From Deroplatys truncata (taxonomy: Eukaryota; Arthropoda; Insecta; Mantodea; Mantidae), in assembly GCA_030765065.1 (NCBI GenBank), contig CM060986.1, positions 80,841,573 to 80,905,572 of the forward strand: a DNA stretch of 64,000 nucleotides, in the 5' to 3' direction. Below, one piece after another: positions 12,128-24,054 of this stretch. Below the pieces are notes generated by a model. That model ran no database searches. It saw only the letters and a program-made list of their open reading frames with translations, and was not told the DNA's origin. The translations under genes were made by a program, and so were the position numbers. How positions within the stretch are numbered: the stretch's first letter is position 1; every line of letters starts with the position of its first letter.

Positions 12128-12345
12128 CGAGAGGTGGCACCGCGGTAATGTGAGCGACTCGCATTCAAAAGGTTCCGGTTTCTAACCCTCGGGGCCGACC
12201 AAACTGACGAAGGTTTTAGGCGAATGGTGAATGCTGGCGAATGCTGGTTTAGAAAATTTCATCCGTGAATTATCCTATAATCCCTTTCATCACTACATTT
12301 CATTTCCTTCTTCTTCACTGCCATACCGGGCATTGGGCTGATCAC
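12128..12345 (+). mobile_element. tRNA-derived SINE, family 2
   Basis: The head GAGGTGGCACCGCGGTAATG, a degenerate B box (GGTTTCTAACCC) and the following GGGGCCGACCAAACTGACGA stretch recur in minus orientation at 40860-40965 and, more loosely, at 30050-30300. It ends in CT-rich sequence. Confidence 0.6.
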
Positions 12346-12464
12346 CCTCTTGGATATACTATGATCCACAGTTTGCTTACTTCGACAGGCTACTGAGCGA
12401 AGTCATAGACTTGTAAGTCTTGATGGTTTTAAGATCTTCAAAGAGGACAATCCGAAAAAGAATA

Positions 12465-12765
12465 AGATAAATGGGTAACCATAAGAGAGAGACAAAAACC
12501 TATTACAACAATGTGTGTCTCATTAAAACATTTATTGGTTTTTAGCATTATTCACTTCTGAGATATTTGTTGCTCTTAGTTTTCCGATAGTTTATCATTT
12601 TTAAGTGATTAGTCACGTTTTATTTATTTTTCGTGAATGCAAAGAGTTTGGAATTTTAAAGCTAGCGTACTACAGCCCACTTGTTAAGATTTGATAATGG
12701 CTTCAACCTCCAGTATTCCCTTTGTATCTACAACGAAATGTTATGTGAATCTAACAAGATATTTT
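12465..12765 (+). repeat. TG repeat, partial copy (distal part)
   Basis: Corresponds to the last third of the family: the GTAACCATAAGAGAGAGAC block, the GAGATATTTGTTG block, and CCCTTTGTATCTACAACGAA before the end. The TG-bearing part is missing. Confidence 0.6.
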
Positions 12766-14173
12766 AATAGTCGAGCGAGTTTTCAGCGTTCTCGTGTATT
12801 ATGCTTGCATAATGCTATTTACATTTACTACTGCAATTGTTATATATAAGAAGACAATGTCACCGATACATCCTAAAGTGAACTTGTGAAGTATAATAAT
12901 CGTGGCTAATTCCTGAGGTTTTTTCCTCAGTCAGATCCAAATGCATTTTCGTCGCAATTCAAGTATTACACCAAAACATGACATCTACTAAATGCTTGTA
13001 AAATTATAAACATTGCAGCAAAACGTTGAAAATCTGTGCAGTTTAAAAATATCAAACCAACATTTTAAAATCTTCAATAATACCAGAGCACGTGACGTTT
13101 TATATCGTTAATTATTCCTGCATATTAAAAATGAGAATTTTCTCTCTGCTTATTGGCTGGTAATTTTTTTAAACCTAAGATGAATACTTTCTAGAGTATT
13201 TTTAGGTCCATCTGCTGTTTCAGGGACGCTCGCACTTTCTATGTGCAGGTAGAACAATGAGACAATAGCTCTGGCCTACGTACAAACCTAGGGATGGTTC
13301 TCTGCTGTAAAATGAATGGATAATTTCGAAACCCTGGTCAAACGCATTGATTTTCTGCCCACTCAAATAATTGGCGCTTCGGTTAGTTGGCATTCCGATA
13401 ATTGACGCCCTACCATAACGAAAGGAATGTTAAAGCCGATAGAACTTACAGGAAAAATTTAAATCACCACAGCAAAAATGTCACAGATACTGGTGTCTGA
13501 ATGATTTCATGTGAAAGCTGTATGATAGGCATCATTATTCCAGCTAAGTTCCTTGTTCTTCCAATATTCTTCGCCGCATTGTCAGTTCGCACTGAAGATA
13601 AAGCGGCCGTGATACCTTTTTGTATGAACATACATTGTTGTTTCCAACGTTCCCCGCATAGTCTCTGACTTTCGGGTCAACCTCATCCCACCAAGCAATG
13701 ACTTAACCCATTAATTGCTGGAGTGGTCGTCGTCAGTTACCTCCGATCGTAAGTTGACAACGAGAATGGCGATGAAACGGCGTGACCTACAGTTTTTATC
13801 GTAGACTCCGAACCACGTTAGGCAATGGGGATAGTTAAACGAACTAGGAAGTTAAGGCCGTAATATGCATTATAGTAAACAAATGTACGTCAAGTATAGC
13901 AACACTTTTAATGCAGGCATCACAAACTGTACAATAATTAAACAGGATATTCATAAACGTGCAGCAATTGCTGTGCATATACGCAGCTACAGTTCCCTCA
14001 CTATTGTGCACAGTTCCAAGTTGACTGATAAGTATAGCATATGAAAGTATGCTCAATAATCCCATTTAAATAACAAATATATGTGAGGAATAACCCATAA
14101 TAACTGTACATTTTCCGGACTTGTAGGCTGAAGTGTATTCAAATTTCTTCTACAAGACCGAAAATTGTATCTG
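12766..14173. other. No recognised feature
   Basis: Mixed-composition DNA with short unsupported open frames only (73 codons at most). A small CpG-containing patch lies near 13600-13800 without a detectable coding exon. Confidence 0.4.
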
Positions 14174-14184
14174 CAATCTACATC

Positions 14185-14474
14185 GTCGTCCTTCGTGATG
14201 TAGGGATTACCATGCTAGCCTCTAGTTCCAAAAGTCGCGGGTTCAAACCCGGCGGAGGGTGATAGATTTTTTTCGGGCGTAAAAATTCTTAGCATGGCAT
14301 CCTTTGGAAGGTAAGTATAGCCGGTGGTCCCGTATCGTAGATTTACATCACGTAAAAGAACCTCAAGCCTGATAAAGAGGCCTCTGAGCAAAATTGCCGG
14401 TCTTTCACGCCCAATGTAGAATGAGACGCTAAGGATCACAACAGTTAAAGAGCTCCATAAATAAAAAGTAACTA
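14185..14474 (+). mobile_element. tRNA-derived SINE, family 1, with perfect target duplication
   Basis: A 290-bp element flanked by the 11-bp direct repeat CAATCTACATC at 14174-14184 and 14475-14485. The tRNA-like head carries a B box (GGGTTCAAACCC) near 14248. The body has the signature blocks CGGGCGTAAAAATTCTTAGC, AGCCGGTGGTCCCGTA, AAGAACCTCAAGCCTGATAA and GACGCTAAGGA, and the tail is A-rich (CCATAAATAAAAAG). Two more copies lie at 21053-21338 and 31921-32225. Presumably RNA polymerase III-transcribed and mobilised by a non-LTR element in trans. Confidence 0.9.
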
Positions 14475-14485
14475 CAATCTACATC

Positions 14486-16956
14486 TGACTTCGGTTGTGA
14501 AAGCCTTCGTGTTTCTATCATCATCCACTAGTGATAATTATTTAAGAAACACAATTCATATGTATAGCGATTTCGTATGGGGAAAATTTTTACTGCAATA
14601 CATCAAGCAATATATTACCTTACTGCCTAACTGCATACTATTTTATTGTGTGATGGCTTATTAGTATGGTTTTCGCATTTTAATAATATTTTAAACTGCT
14701 CTTAAATGATTATCTGTTTATATGAAACACTGACAAATGCAAGATTTTTATTTGGTTTAATGTGAGGTGTAACATTTATCATTAATAATTTCAGATATTT
14801 ATTAGGGAGGTCTTGTTTAAGAAAATGATTCAAACATTCCTACAACCCAGTAAGAGTAAATGCACACTTTTTCGAAACTATAATGCTTACATTACTTGAT
14901 GCAAAGAACTTAGTTAATATTTCTGCAGCCAGAATATATCACATAATGATACTGCCACGTTGTCTTGAGGAGTAGTGCAGTATTGCGTAGTGGTGTTTCA
15001 TTAACGAGAATAAAACAAACAACAAGTAACAAAGAGTAATTCCTATAAACTTGAGATACATAAAAACATTTTATTTATTACACGAAATGCGTTAGTGTCT
15101 CACCTTTTAGCTTGACTTACAAGTCGCTTATAATTCGTTCGCAAATAGCTTGTAACGTATTCAAACTTATTTTATGCCGTTTTTTTATAGTCCGCTGTTA
15201 GTAGGGAGACACATTAATGTAATGTTCCAGAAATTGTGCAGACTGCGAACTTTCTCGAAGAGTAGCCAGTTAAAGGCTCTTTCAATGCATGGCCGACCGT
15301 ATCATACTTTCTCCAATTCCTCCTGTTCAAAGCCTCATCAATGGCTTGGCGGCTACATTACGCGTGTTTGGCCACAATGTGCATACGCAGTGAATATTAT
15401 TATTCTGGTCTGTTGCCAAACTTTTGTTACTGCATAGCTTATGTCTCCAATATTTTTGTAAACTTAACTTTTGTAGTTCTGGCCAACTACAAAATAACAC
15501 AAGTCGACGAGGCAGAATATGACTATCTGATCTCAGTGACAAAAATACTATATTCACTGTAAAAGTGGTAGTATAAATACAGGGTTTTATAGAACCATGT
15601 TCCAGGTATTTTTGATGCCCCCGGAAGAAATAGTATATTGCGATACAAGTGACTAAGTGTATCTTGGCATAACAAGAAAAGAGCCTGACAATATCGGACG
15701 AAGTCGAGTATTTTCACTTCTGCAAAGCACTTCATACAGGTACAATTTTACACTATGTTTTCCACGATAGTGCATAATAGAAATGCTTATGCCAAAACAA
15801 AATTAATCAGTGTCGTCTGTTCAAAAGCAGTATCAAGATCGACCGCCCTAGCCTCTGCGAACTGACAATCAATTAGTCACACCTGGTATTGTTGACAAAG
15901 CCAGTCAACTGGAGGCGACATGGCTGCTTGCGCCGAAAGAGTTATATTTTAATAATACATGAATTAAAGCGAAAGTAAATGTCAATAAATAAAGGGAAGT
16001 AAAGACGGTAAGATTTAAACGGTAAAATTCAAATATCAAATACTTAAATTATACTGCAACAATAAATATAGGTATGAACATTTGGAGGATTCAACACAGT
16101 ATAAATGCAAAACGCATGGAATGCAGGAATTTCAACTTTCCGCGCGTGATATGAGTGGATATCGGAAAACACTATCGTCCAAAAACTCTTTTGGCGCAAT
16201 ACAGGATTTATTAAATAATTAGTATCAAAGTGACAACAGAGAAATGAAACAGCTCAGAAACCAAACTTCACACCATTGTAACTGTAGCGATTCGAGTAGT
16301 TCACTTGTTAATCAGGGCAGGTAATTCACGAATGGATACATGAAAGAAGCACCTTCGCTATTTTCATGCAGTGGCGGAGAGAGAGGCTATAAGCGGATCT
16401 CGAGTGTGAAAAATCACCGAGAAAAGAGGAACCTGTTAAAGTGCTGTTCAGGCCTCTCAACTTTAACTGTAGAGCCGGTGGATTATATTCTTAGACCCAG
16501 TGAATGGGATGGGAAAGCTTCCTCCTCATCTCGTGACCTGTTCACGTGGAGGTGCGCCATAATCTCGATGTTCGGAGTATTCCATACGATCGATCTCTCA
16601 GCCTCCGTCCTGTTTCCGCACACAGCTGATCTCTCTCGCCCACTCTCCGGCAGAGGGAGTTGACAGGGATGCAAACATTCCTCCCCGTTTGATCGACCTA
16701 TTTTTATCTCCGTTCACAACTTGAAAACAGTGCAAATATCTCAGGTCTGCCACACTCAAAATTGGAAGGCTATACATTACATTATCTTCCACGTTCAGGA
16801 CCAGATTACATGTTGAGAGAATGGAGAGTCTGCGTCTACTGAAGTGATATACTGCATAATTAACAGCATCATTTTCTGTGTTACATCCACATGAATTTCT
16901 CTACCCATTATCGTTTATTTTTATAGCTCCTTTAAACTGTACTTACAGAGCTTATT
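14486..16956. other. No recognised gene
   Basis: About 2.5 kb. Open frames at 15174-15735 overlap on both strands and look like chance. A 107-codon frame at 16340-16663 lies in a somewhat GC-richer patch (16330-16800) but overlaps other frames on the opposite strand, and no family is recognised. Confidence 0.4.
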
Positions 16957-17742
16957 ACCTTGTCTACTGTTTACCTAAAGTAGGGGAAGTTTGATACCGA
17001 GATTTCACCAGGATTATATGCTTTGACACCCCTGAATAAAAAAAAACATCTTTAGAAAAATGTATGTGTGTAATTATAAATCGAGCATAACTCGGAAGCG
17101 AAGAATCTGATAAGCATCAAACTTAGTATTTAAGTTCTGCATCTTTTATCCCAAACTGCCCTTTATATGGAAAACCTTTCGCTATTTTTTTATTTTATTT
17201 TCTTAGAAGTGTGTCTAATTTTTTTATTAAAAAGCGGCATATTCAAGATATTTTAATGAAAAATAAAATGAATGTGTTAAATTTTCTGGAAATAGCCTGT
17301 GAAATTCTTCATTCTAAATGATTGTATAATTGGTAAACTATAAGAGACAGACAAAACCTTACTACACAAAAAATGTTTATCTCGTTAAAGAACAAAACTT
17401 AGCCAAATATTTTTTGTGGCGTTCGCCACTTGCGAGATATTCTTGGTTATTCCTCTGAATTTTCAAATATTTTTTTCAAGTAGAAAATCGCTATTTGTTT
17501 TTTTTCTCGTGGCCATGCAAAGAGAAGGGAATTTCAAAGCCATCACATAACAGTTTTCTTTTAAAAAATATAACTATCGTTTAAGCCTCTAACTCCTGCC
17601 TACAATGAAATATGCAACAAAACCATTCATGAAAATGTACAATCCCGTTTAAAATGAAGTAAATAGAAGAATAAATTTTCGCAATAATAGTTTATTAAAT
17701 AACTGACAGAGAAAGCCATTAGAATGTAACATCAGAATTTTT
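16957..17742 (+). repeat. TG repeat copy, microsatellite reduced
   Basis: Starts with CTTGTCTACTGTTTACC and ends AGAATGTAACATCAGAATT. The TG tract is down to a few units near 17064. A short minus-oriented piece of the same family follows at about 17745-17870. Confidence 0.7.
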
Positions 17743-17904
17743 TTTCTCTCTGCTTCATGTTACTGGAGTTAATTACAGAAATGCTTTAATTTCATTTTAG
17801 ATGCAAGGGAAATACAGGAAACCGAAACGATGTTCAGATGTTTAAAAACATGTCCCTGTAAGCTTGAAATAAGATACAAGTAACAAAGACAGTACTTTAT
17901 GTAC

Positions 17905-17946
17905 TGAAGATTACACTCATATTACTTCTTCTAACCTTTCTCCAAC

Positions 17947-17995
<49 letters not shown>

Positions 17996-18856
17996 GAAAG
18001 CTTATCCTTCTATTCTTTATGTTGATCGAGATAAACATTCGCAAAAATGGTTTTGTTGCATATTTCATGGAGGATGGAAGGACATTAGGGGACTACAGTA
18101 TGCTTAAGCGATGGTCATATATTTTAAAAGCGGTTCACTATTCGAAATTCCGCTCTCTTTACATGACTACTGGACAAACAGAATAGCTTTCCTCTTTAGA
18201 AAATTATAAGTATTTGAAAATTTGAACTTATAACAAGGAATATCTCGGAAATTATTAAAGCCAAAATGCTTTTATTTTACTTAAATTGTGTCATTTAAGG
18301 CAATCTACGTGTTTTAATCTAATAAGATAATGTCTGTTTCGCACCATTACAGAATAGTCATTCAGAGGCTCTCCCAGAAAAAATAAGATAAATATTTTAT
18401 TGCCATGCAAATATCTCAACATATTTTAATCAAAATATGGGACAATTTTGAGAAGATATAAAATAGGAAAACATTTTCAAAGTAAAGCGTAGTTTGGGGT
18501 GGAAGAATTTTATTGAAAACCTTCATGTCTTATCCTTGGAAGGCTTTAATACCAAGTTCAGTATTTAACTGGCTTTTCGATTTTGAGCTACGTTATTCCA
18601 CGGGTATACAGGAGAGAGGTTCGAAACTATTGGGTAATTCCATGAGCTCAGTCACAGCCAAGTTTCAGTTCACATCAAAGTAACGATACCCCCCTCCCCC
18701 CATACACACACACACACACATACAGATACACAAAACCTTTTTCTATAAATTCATTTTTGTTTTGTTTCAGGGAGTCTAAAAACGTGTATTTTCAGTGAAA
18801 TCTCGATATCGAATTTTTAGGTGTACTTCAATGCCCTCTCTACCTACTAGGTACGT
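17905..18856 (-). repeat. TG repeat copy, minus orientation
   Basis: Runs from GATTACACTCATATTACTTC to CTCTACCTACTAGGTACG. The CA tract is at 18702-18730, and extra sequence (about 18600-18690) lies just before it, not seen in other copies. It also holds an (AAT)n run at 17948-17995. With its neighbours it makes a +/-/+ cluster. Confidence 0.75.
17948..17995. repeat. (AAT)n microsatellite
   Basis: Uninterrupted AAT triplets inside a TG repeat copy. Confidence 0.95.
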
Positions 18857-18892
18857 GATAGAACACAGTTAAAAGAGTGTTATGCAGTTGTT

Positions 18893-19612
18893 TTTACTTT
18901 CTCTACCATGTACCTAGTAGACAGAGAAGTGTTGCATTCAATCCAAAATTGGATATTGATATTTCACTGAAAATACATGTTTTTAGACTCCCTGAAAAAA
19001 ATTAATTTATAGAAAAAGGTTTTTTGTGTGTGTCTTGATAACATAACTCAAAAACAAAAAGCCGGATAAGCACCAAACTTGATATTTAGATTCAGTACGT
19101 TCCAAAGAGGCGACACGAAGACATTCAAGAAAATCCCCACCCCAAACTTATCCTTTAAATGTAACGTTTTTCAAAATTTTTTATGTTCTAAAAATGGTTA
19201 TAATTATTTTAATTAAAACACCGTATATTAAGAACATCTACATGACAAATAAAATGTATACCTCGAATTTTCAGGGAATGGTCGCTTATTCGGAAGACAT
19301 TTTGTATAATGTACAACTGGTAAACGTTAAGCGATAGACGAAATCGTATACACAAAAAATTTGGATCTCTTTCCATAACACAATTTATTTCAAATAACTA
19401 TTTTGTGGCATCAACATTTCCGAGATTCCTTCTAAGTCCTTTCGATATTCAGTTATTTCTCACCTTTGCACGCAAAGAACACGGGATTTAAGACCTGTAC
19501 ATAATGTACAGTTCTTAAACCTTTCACTATCGCTATTCCCTTTATATTTATATCTACTAATAAGCGTTAGAAGGTAATGAAAGTCATGTGAATGTAACGC
19601 ATAAGATTCTGT
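18893..19612 (+). repeat. TG repeat copy
   Basis: Begins TTACTTTCTCTACCATGTAC and ends AAAGTCATGTGAATGTAACG. The TG tract is only a few units (near 19023). The inward-facing copy directly upstream ends with the same CTCTACC motif, giving a large inverted repeat. Confidence 0.8.
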
Positions 19613-19763
19613 AATTATTTTTTTTTATTTGCAGCAGACCATTAGTAATGCTATACAGGCCAAAGGTGAAGTGTTTGCAAATGTATAATATCTGAGAATG
19701 ACCACATTGGCTTTTCTAAACTAATTGAAGTATAAGTTATTTACAGATTGTGAGTTTTTAACA

Positions 19764-20602
19764 TGAGGCAGTGTTATTAACACTTAAATGATTTCAGTCT
19801 AATTATATAATATATAAATTCAATAACAGCCCGCCTTGAAGCAATATGTGTATGTAATAATTTGTAAAAATATATGTAACAATCATTTTATATGTTTGTA
19901 TTATTGTATCCATGTGTAATAATCTTATGTGAATATATTACGTAATTTAATAATGTAGGAGCTGTGAGAATAATAGGTTAAACCTTGCTAACAATGAGGT
20001 AACAATGAGGTAAGCTTGAATAATGAATAAGAAAGTGTAATAATGCTACTAGTCATTCTTGGAGCAACAACAATGTAATTTTTGTGAGTTTATAAAATTG
20101 CCAATCAACAACCAGATAAAGCTTTAGTTAAAAGAAGGTATTCTATTGGAGTAGGATTAGCCAATCAGAAACTGAAAAGGAGAAAATTTTACAAATTTAG
20201 AGTTCAGTTGCCAGCGTTACTAACCGGACACAAAAAGTGTCCTCAAGAAATATAATATGTATTCGTGTGAGACGAAAAATACGTTTACAAGTTAAAAAGT
20301 GTAATTAATTAATAAAAGGAGTGAAGTAAAATTAAAATCTGTGTAAGCCTTCATTCTTTTCGCATCACAACTCTGCTAAGAGAAACGTGTCTCTAACAAT
20401 AATACTGACGCAGCCGAGTCAAATATAAATATAATATTTAAAGAAACAGTCAAATTACAAAGTTAATATTTTTTGAACTTGGGGCGAAAGCTACCGGAAT
20501 CTGTTTACTATACGTGCGGTTGCAACTACATTTTCGGCTCCCCAACAGTTGAAATACGATTCAACTCCTTCTAAAATACAACAAAACACCTACTTCAAAC
20601 AT
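19764..20602 (+). repeat. LTR-like repeat, copy A
   Basis: Starts TGAGGCAGTGTTATTAACAC. CCAAT-type boxes (GCCAATCAACAACC, ATTGGAGTAGGATTAGCCAA) come at about 20102-20168, a TCAGTTG initiator-like site near 20206, and an AATAAA-type signal (TTAATTAATAAAAGG) near 20309-20323. The 3' part reads CTTGGGGCGAAAGCTACCGG then CGGCTCCCCAACAGTTGAA. The order of signals (enhancer, start, polyadenylation) fits an LTR. Copies B-F have the same order and the same 5' start. No internal retrotransposon genes are attached. Confidence 0.65.
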
Positions 20603-20604
20603 TA

Positions 20605-21039
20605 GTATACATAACTGCACAACGATTATATGAAACAAATTATAAAATTAACATAATAAAGAGGATTTGTTAAGAGAAATCATCTGTGCCACAGAAGTTC
20701 TGTTGAAGCTGTATGCTTGAGCACCCATAAAAATGACTGAGAAATGTTTTATATGGTATTATATTGGAAGAATATTAGCTTTGTCAGCGAGAGAGGGTAG
20801 GAAGCTTCTTGCACAGGATGACAAGTGCAAATAGCAACTGTCCGTAGCTACTCTTACAGATATTGTAAACTGTGGTGGGAGTAACCCTAGGCACCTTTAA
20901 TGCAGGAAACTTTTAATAAAGAATGTGTGTATTATATTATAAAGAAAGAATTGTGTGTGTCCGGGGGTCTCCACGTTAACCTCTGAAACGCTGAGTTTGG
21001 CAATTCTTTCTCCAATGATAATCTACTTCTTCCTAATGG
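20605..21039. other. No recognised feature
   Basis: AT-rich spacer between the LTR-like copy and the SINE. Confidence 0.4.
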
Positions 21040-21052
21040 ATTTATGCTCTGA

Positions 21053-21338
21053 AAAAATAAATAAATTGAGTTTTATTTATGAACGTTATTTAACTACTAT
21101 GGCCCTTAGCTTTCCATTCCATAATGGGCGCAAAAGACCTGTAATTGTGCTCAGAGGCCTCTTTATCAGGCTTGAGGTTCTTTTACGTGCCGTAAATCTA
21201 CTATATGGGACCACCGGCTTTACTTCCCTTCCGAAGGAGGCCATGCTAAGGAAAGATCCATCGCCCTCCGCCAGGTTTGAACCCACGACCTCGGGAGCTA
21301 GAGGCTAGCTTGCTAACCACTACACCACGGAGGACGAC
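21053..21338 (-). mobile_element. tRNA-derived SINE, family 1, with perfect target duplication
   Basis: A 286-bp minus-strand element between 13-bp direct repeats ATTTATGCTCTGA at 21040-21052 and 21339-21351. The tRNA-like head is at the right end (CGTCCTCCGTGGTGTAGTGG on the minus strand), with B box GGGTTCAAACC. The body blocks (AAGAACCTCAAGCCTGATAA, AGCCGGTGGTCCC) match the copy at 14185. The A/T-rich tail is at the left end. Confidence 0.9.
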
Positions 21339-21351
21339 ATTTATGCTCTGA

Positions 21352-21751
21352 GAAGTTTTCAATGAGATTCCAAAAATTTTAAATTTGTGTTTGGGGAGTA
21401 TTTTATGTTCAGTTCAACTACTTTTATTCTAGTTTCATTAAATATTAATATCAGAAAATACTTTCATGCTTTATTTCAGCCTATAGCTTATTTGTATGGT
21501 CAAAGATGAGATTTTGAAACCTTTAAGGAAAGAACTTAGGCGCCAACAATTTTTTAATTCTCCTCTAATTTAGTTTAACATTAATATAAAACAGTGTTTT
21601 TGGAATGACTTGGACAAAGGTAGGACCCAGCGCAAATAATAGGCTACCCTAAAGAATTAAAAACCTTTCACTACCCTGTCTTCAATCCATTGTATACCTA
21701 TAACTTGCATAGAGCGGTATAATTACAGCATAACATCCAACGAAAAGACTG
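21352..21751. other. No recognised feature
   Basis: AT-rich DNA without supported open frames or repeats. Confidence 0.4.
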
Positions 21752-21940
21752 CCTCTGCGGTGTAGTGGTCAGCGTTCTGGCTTCTAAACACGAAGTCCCG
21801 GGTTCTCAGCTGGGGGTATGACTTTCTTTAATTAAGATAATTCCCTACGCTCCGCAGAGACCGGAAAGTATTAGTCAGGGGTGAATGCGAATGTGTTTCA
21901 CTACAAGATTCAAATCTACTGGTGGAGCCTACAGCTAACA
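21752..21940 (+). mobile_element. tRNA-derived SINE, family 3
   Basis: Head ACTGCCTCTGCGGTGTAGTG with GTCAGCGTTCTGGCTTCT and a B-box-like CCCGGGTTCTCAG. The downstream part (ACCGGAAAGTATTAGTCAGG) resembles the other family 3 copies. Confidence 0.65.
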
Positions 21941-22689
21941 CTTTACTGACGCTACAAATATTTCGAAAGTCAATCGTGCGGCCTATAAGTTAAAGGAAGC
22001 TACAGAAATTACAGGTTACATTATAGATTTGAAAACTACCCTTACCTTAATTTAAATCCCTTATGTAGAAATCTGTAATGATTGCTCTACATTGAATATT
22101 TACAAGAACCGATAAAACTTGATTATTTCCAAACCAACTATCAGAAACTACTTTGCCACATTTTCAACCATAGAGTACAATAAAACATAGAAAAAGTATA
22201 CTTTCCGTAACACACAAATGTCTATAGCTGAAGATATATACACGAAACGTTGAAAATTTATGTTTTATGTTCCAGTAAATTTTATACGCCACCCCAAATA
22301 TCAAAATCAATACAATTTTAATTCCTTTATCAAATTCTACCTTGGCTTACCTGGAGAACATTTTGGGCATTAAAGCTATATGGCCTGGAAAAAATGATAG
22401 GGTAGATGATAACTTTAAGAGATTACTCTTAAATTACTTTCAAATCCCGAACACAAACCTGGATTCCTTTTATAACAGTTTAAAAGGCCTAAAATAGGAC
22501 CTCTATATGGCTTCCAAAAACTATCACGTTTCGTTTTTTTTTGAATAATTTCATCATCTATTGAACTAGGTAACGTTTCTGGATGAAAACTATACACTTA
22601 TACCTTAGGGCACAGTAAAAATTGCTTTCTCAGAGTTGTTTCCTTACATATATGCAAACAAATAAACAAATATAAAATTTTCCTATAGG
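21941..22689. other. No recognised feature
   Basis: AT-rich DNA; short open frames only. Confidence 0.4.
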
Positions 22690-22870
22690 CTGTGCGAGGG
22701 AGCGATTCCTCCCACCTATAAATATGACGGGCGCTCCAACAAGCGCTACTAGCAATACCAGCCAGGAGTCCCTCATGTCCCTCTGAAGATGCCCGATGAA
22801 GCGACGGGCGAAACGTTAGATGAATTATCAACTGGACCGTGGCAAAAAAGCCCGGAAAGTACATTTTATT
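22690..22870 (+). mobile_element. Possible Penelope-like element terminal fragment
   Basis: Holds CTGAAGA (22783-22789), a 5-bp stem GCCCG/CGGGC (22791-22795 with 22805-22809) and GAAAC (22810-22814), then AACTGGACCGTGGC and AGCCCGGAAAGTACA. The CTGANGA-stem-GAAAC order is that of a hammerhead ribozyme core, which is known from Penelope-like retroelement termini. The tail phrase resembles Penelope-type ends that I recall from other animals. No reverse transcriptase is nearby and no clear cleavage triplet is seen, so this is tentative. Confidence 0.4.
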
Positions 22871-24050
22871 GGATTAACGTCCACCGTGAAAATCAAAGTG
22901 TGCGAATTTCTCTTATATGTTAATATTTTAAATCTGCCCTTCAGGTCACTCTTTCCACTGATCTTAAGAATTTCAATTCTGTTGCGTGAATTCGGTTTAA
23001 ACCTTTTTTTTCTCTTTCTTAAAATCGTGTTTAACTTCCATATAACTAAACTGGAAATGCCATAGATTTAAAAGGATTTAACATGATTTCTTTCCGTGTG
23101 GAATTTTTATTTCTTAAGTTTCTTTTGATTGTTCCACAAATTTGATTCGATTTAATAATTTTTCTTGCACTGAATTCAAACATAAATATGAATATATGCA
23201 ACGTAGTTTAGTCTATAACTACCTTAATATCACTATTTAATACTTCAAGTAGTAGTATGCTTGAAATAGCTATTTACGATCACTTCAAACGAGATAAATC
23301 ATTCCTGTATAGATTATTTACAACATTTCCATGGAATTATATCATCTGCCTCTGAGTGTATACCTTCTTTGCCTATCGGTGTTATAAAATATGCTCTTAT
23401 GTAAGCAATTCATTTTAAGTTCCTACTACTTGACACTGCCAGTTCCAGGCCTGCAATCGCGAAGATTTATCTTCAGAGGGAAAGAGAAACCTAGGGTTTC
23501 ACAGAGTAATGGACGACATATGGCCAGCATAGCAAATCTCCAGCTGTCAATATCGTAACTATTGAAATTTCTCATGACAGTGGGTGGCAATCGTACACTG
23601 ACCTAAATAGAGGAGAAAATTTAATGTTTCTGGTCTCGTGGAAAATGTACGATGGATGTTTTAAAATATGGTCCACTATGCAATAAAATCAATATTAAAT
23701 ATCTTGGACAATTATTTTGTAATTCCATTCTATAGACCTTAAGCTGTCTTTCTACTCAGTTTTCACAATAATTTAAGGAGAGGCCAAATGACAAAAATGT
23801 CCAAAATGAAATGTTTAGTTCTTTTGTGCAATTAAACATCATCCAAAATTATGTTTACGAATAAGACATTGTCAAAAAATTATATACACGTTTTTATGTA
23901 TATTAAGAATAAATTACACTATAGCACATAAAATCAGTAATTAAACAAAATAACATTTAAAATGCCAACAAAAAGCTTTCTTTTAAAAACGCTTATGCCC
24001 AATAATCTCAATTTCATGTCTAATTTATTATAAACTTCTACACCTTTAAA
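22871..24050. other. No recognised feature
   Basis: AT-rich DNA just left of the solo LTR; no supported open frame. Confidence 0.4.
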
Positions 24051-24054
24051 ATAA

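Noticed and set aside
14185..14260. tRNA gene
   Set aside because: A and B boxes are present, but the same sequence recurs with SINE bodies and target duplications; the cloverleaf is not maintained.
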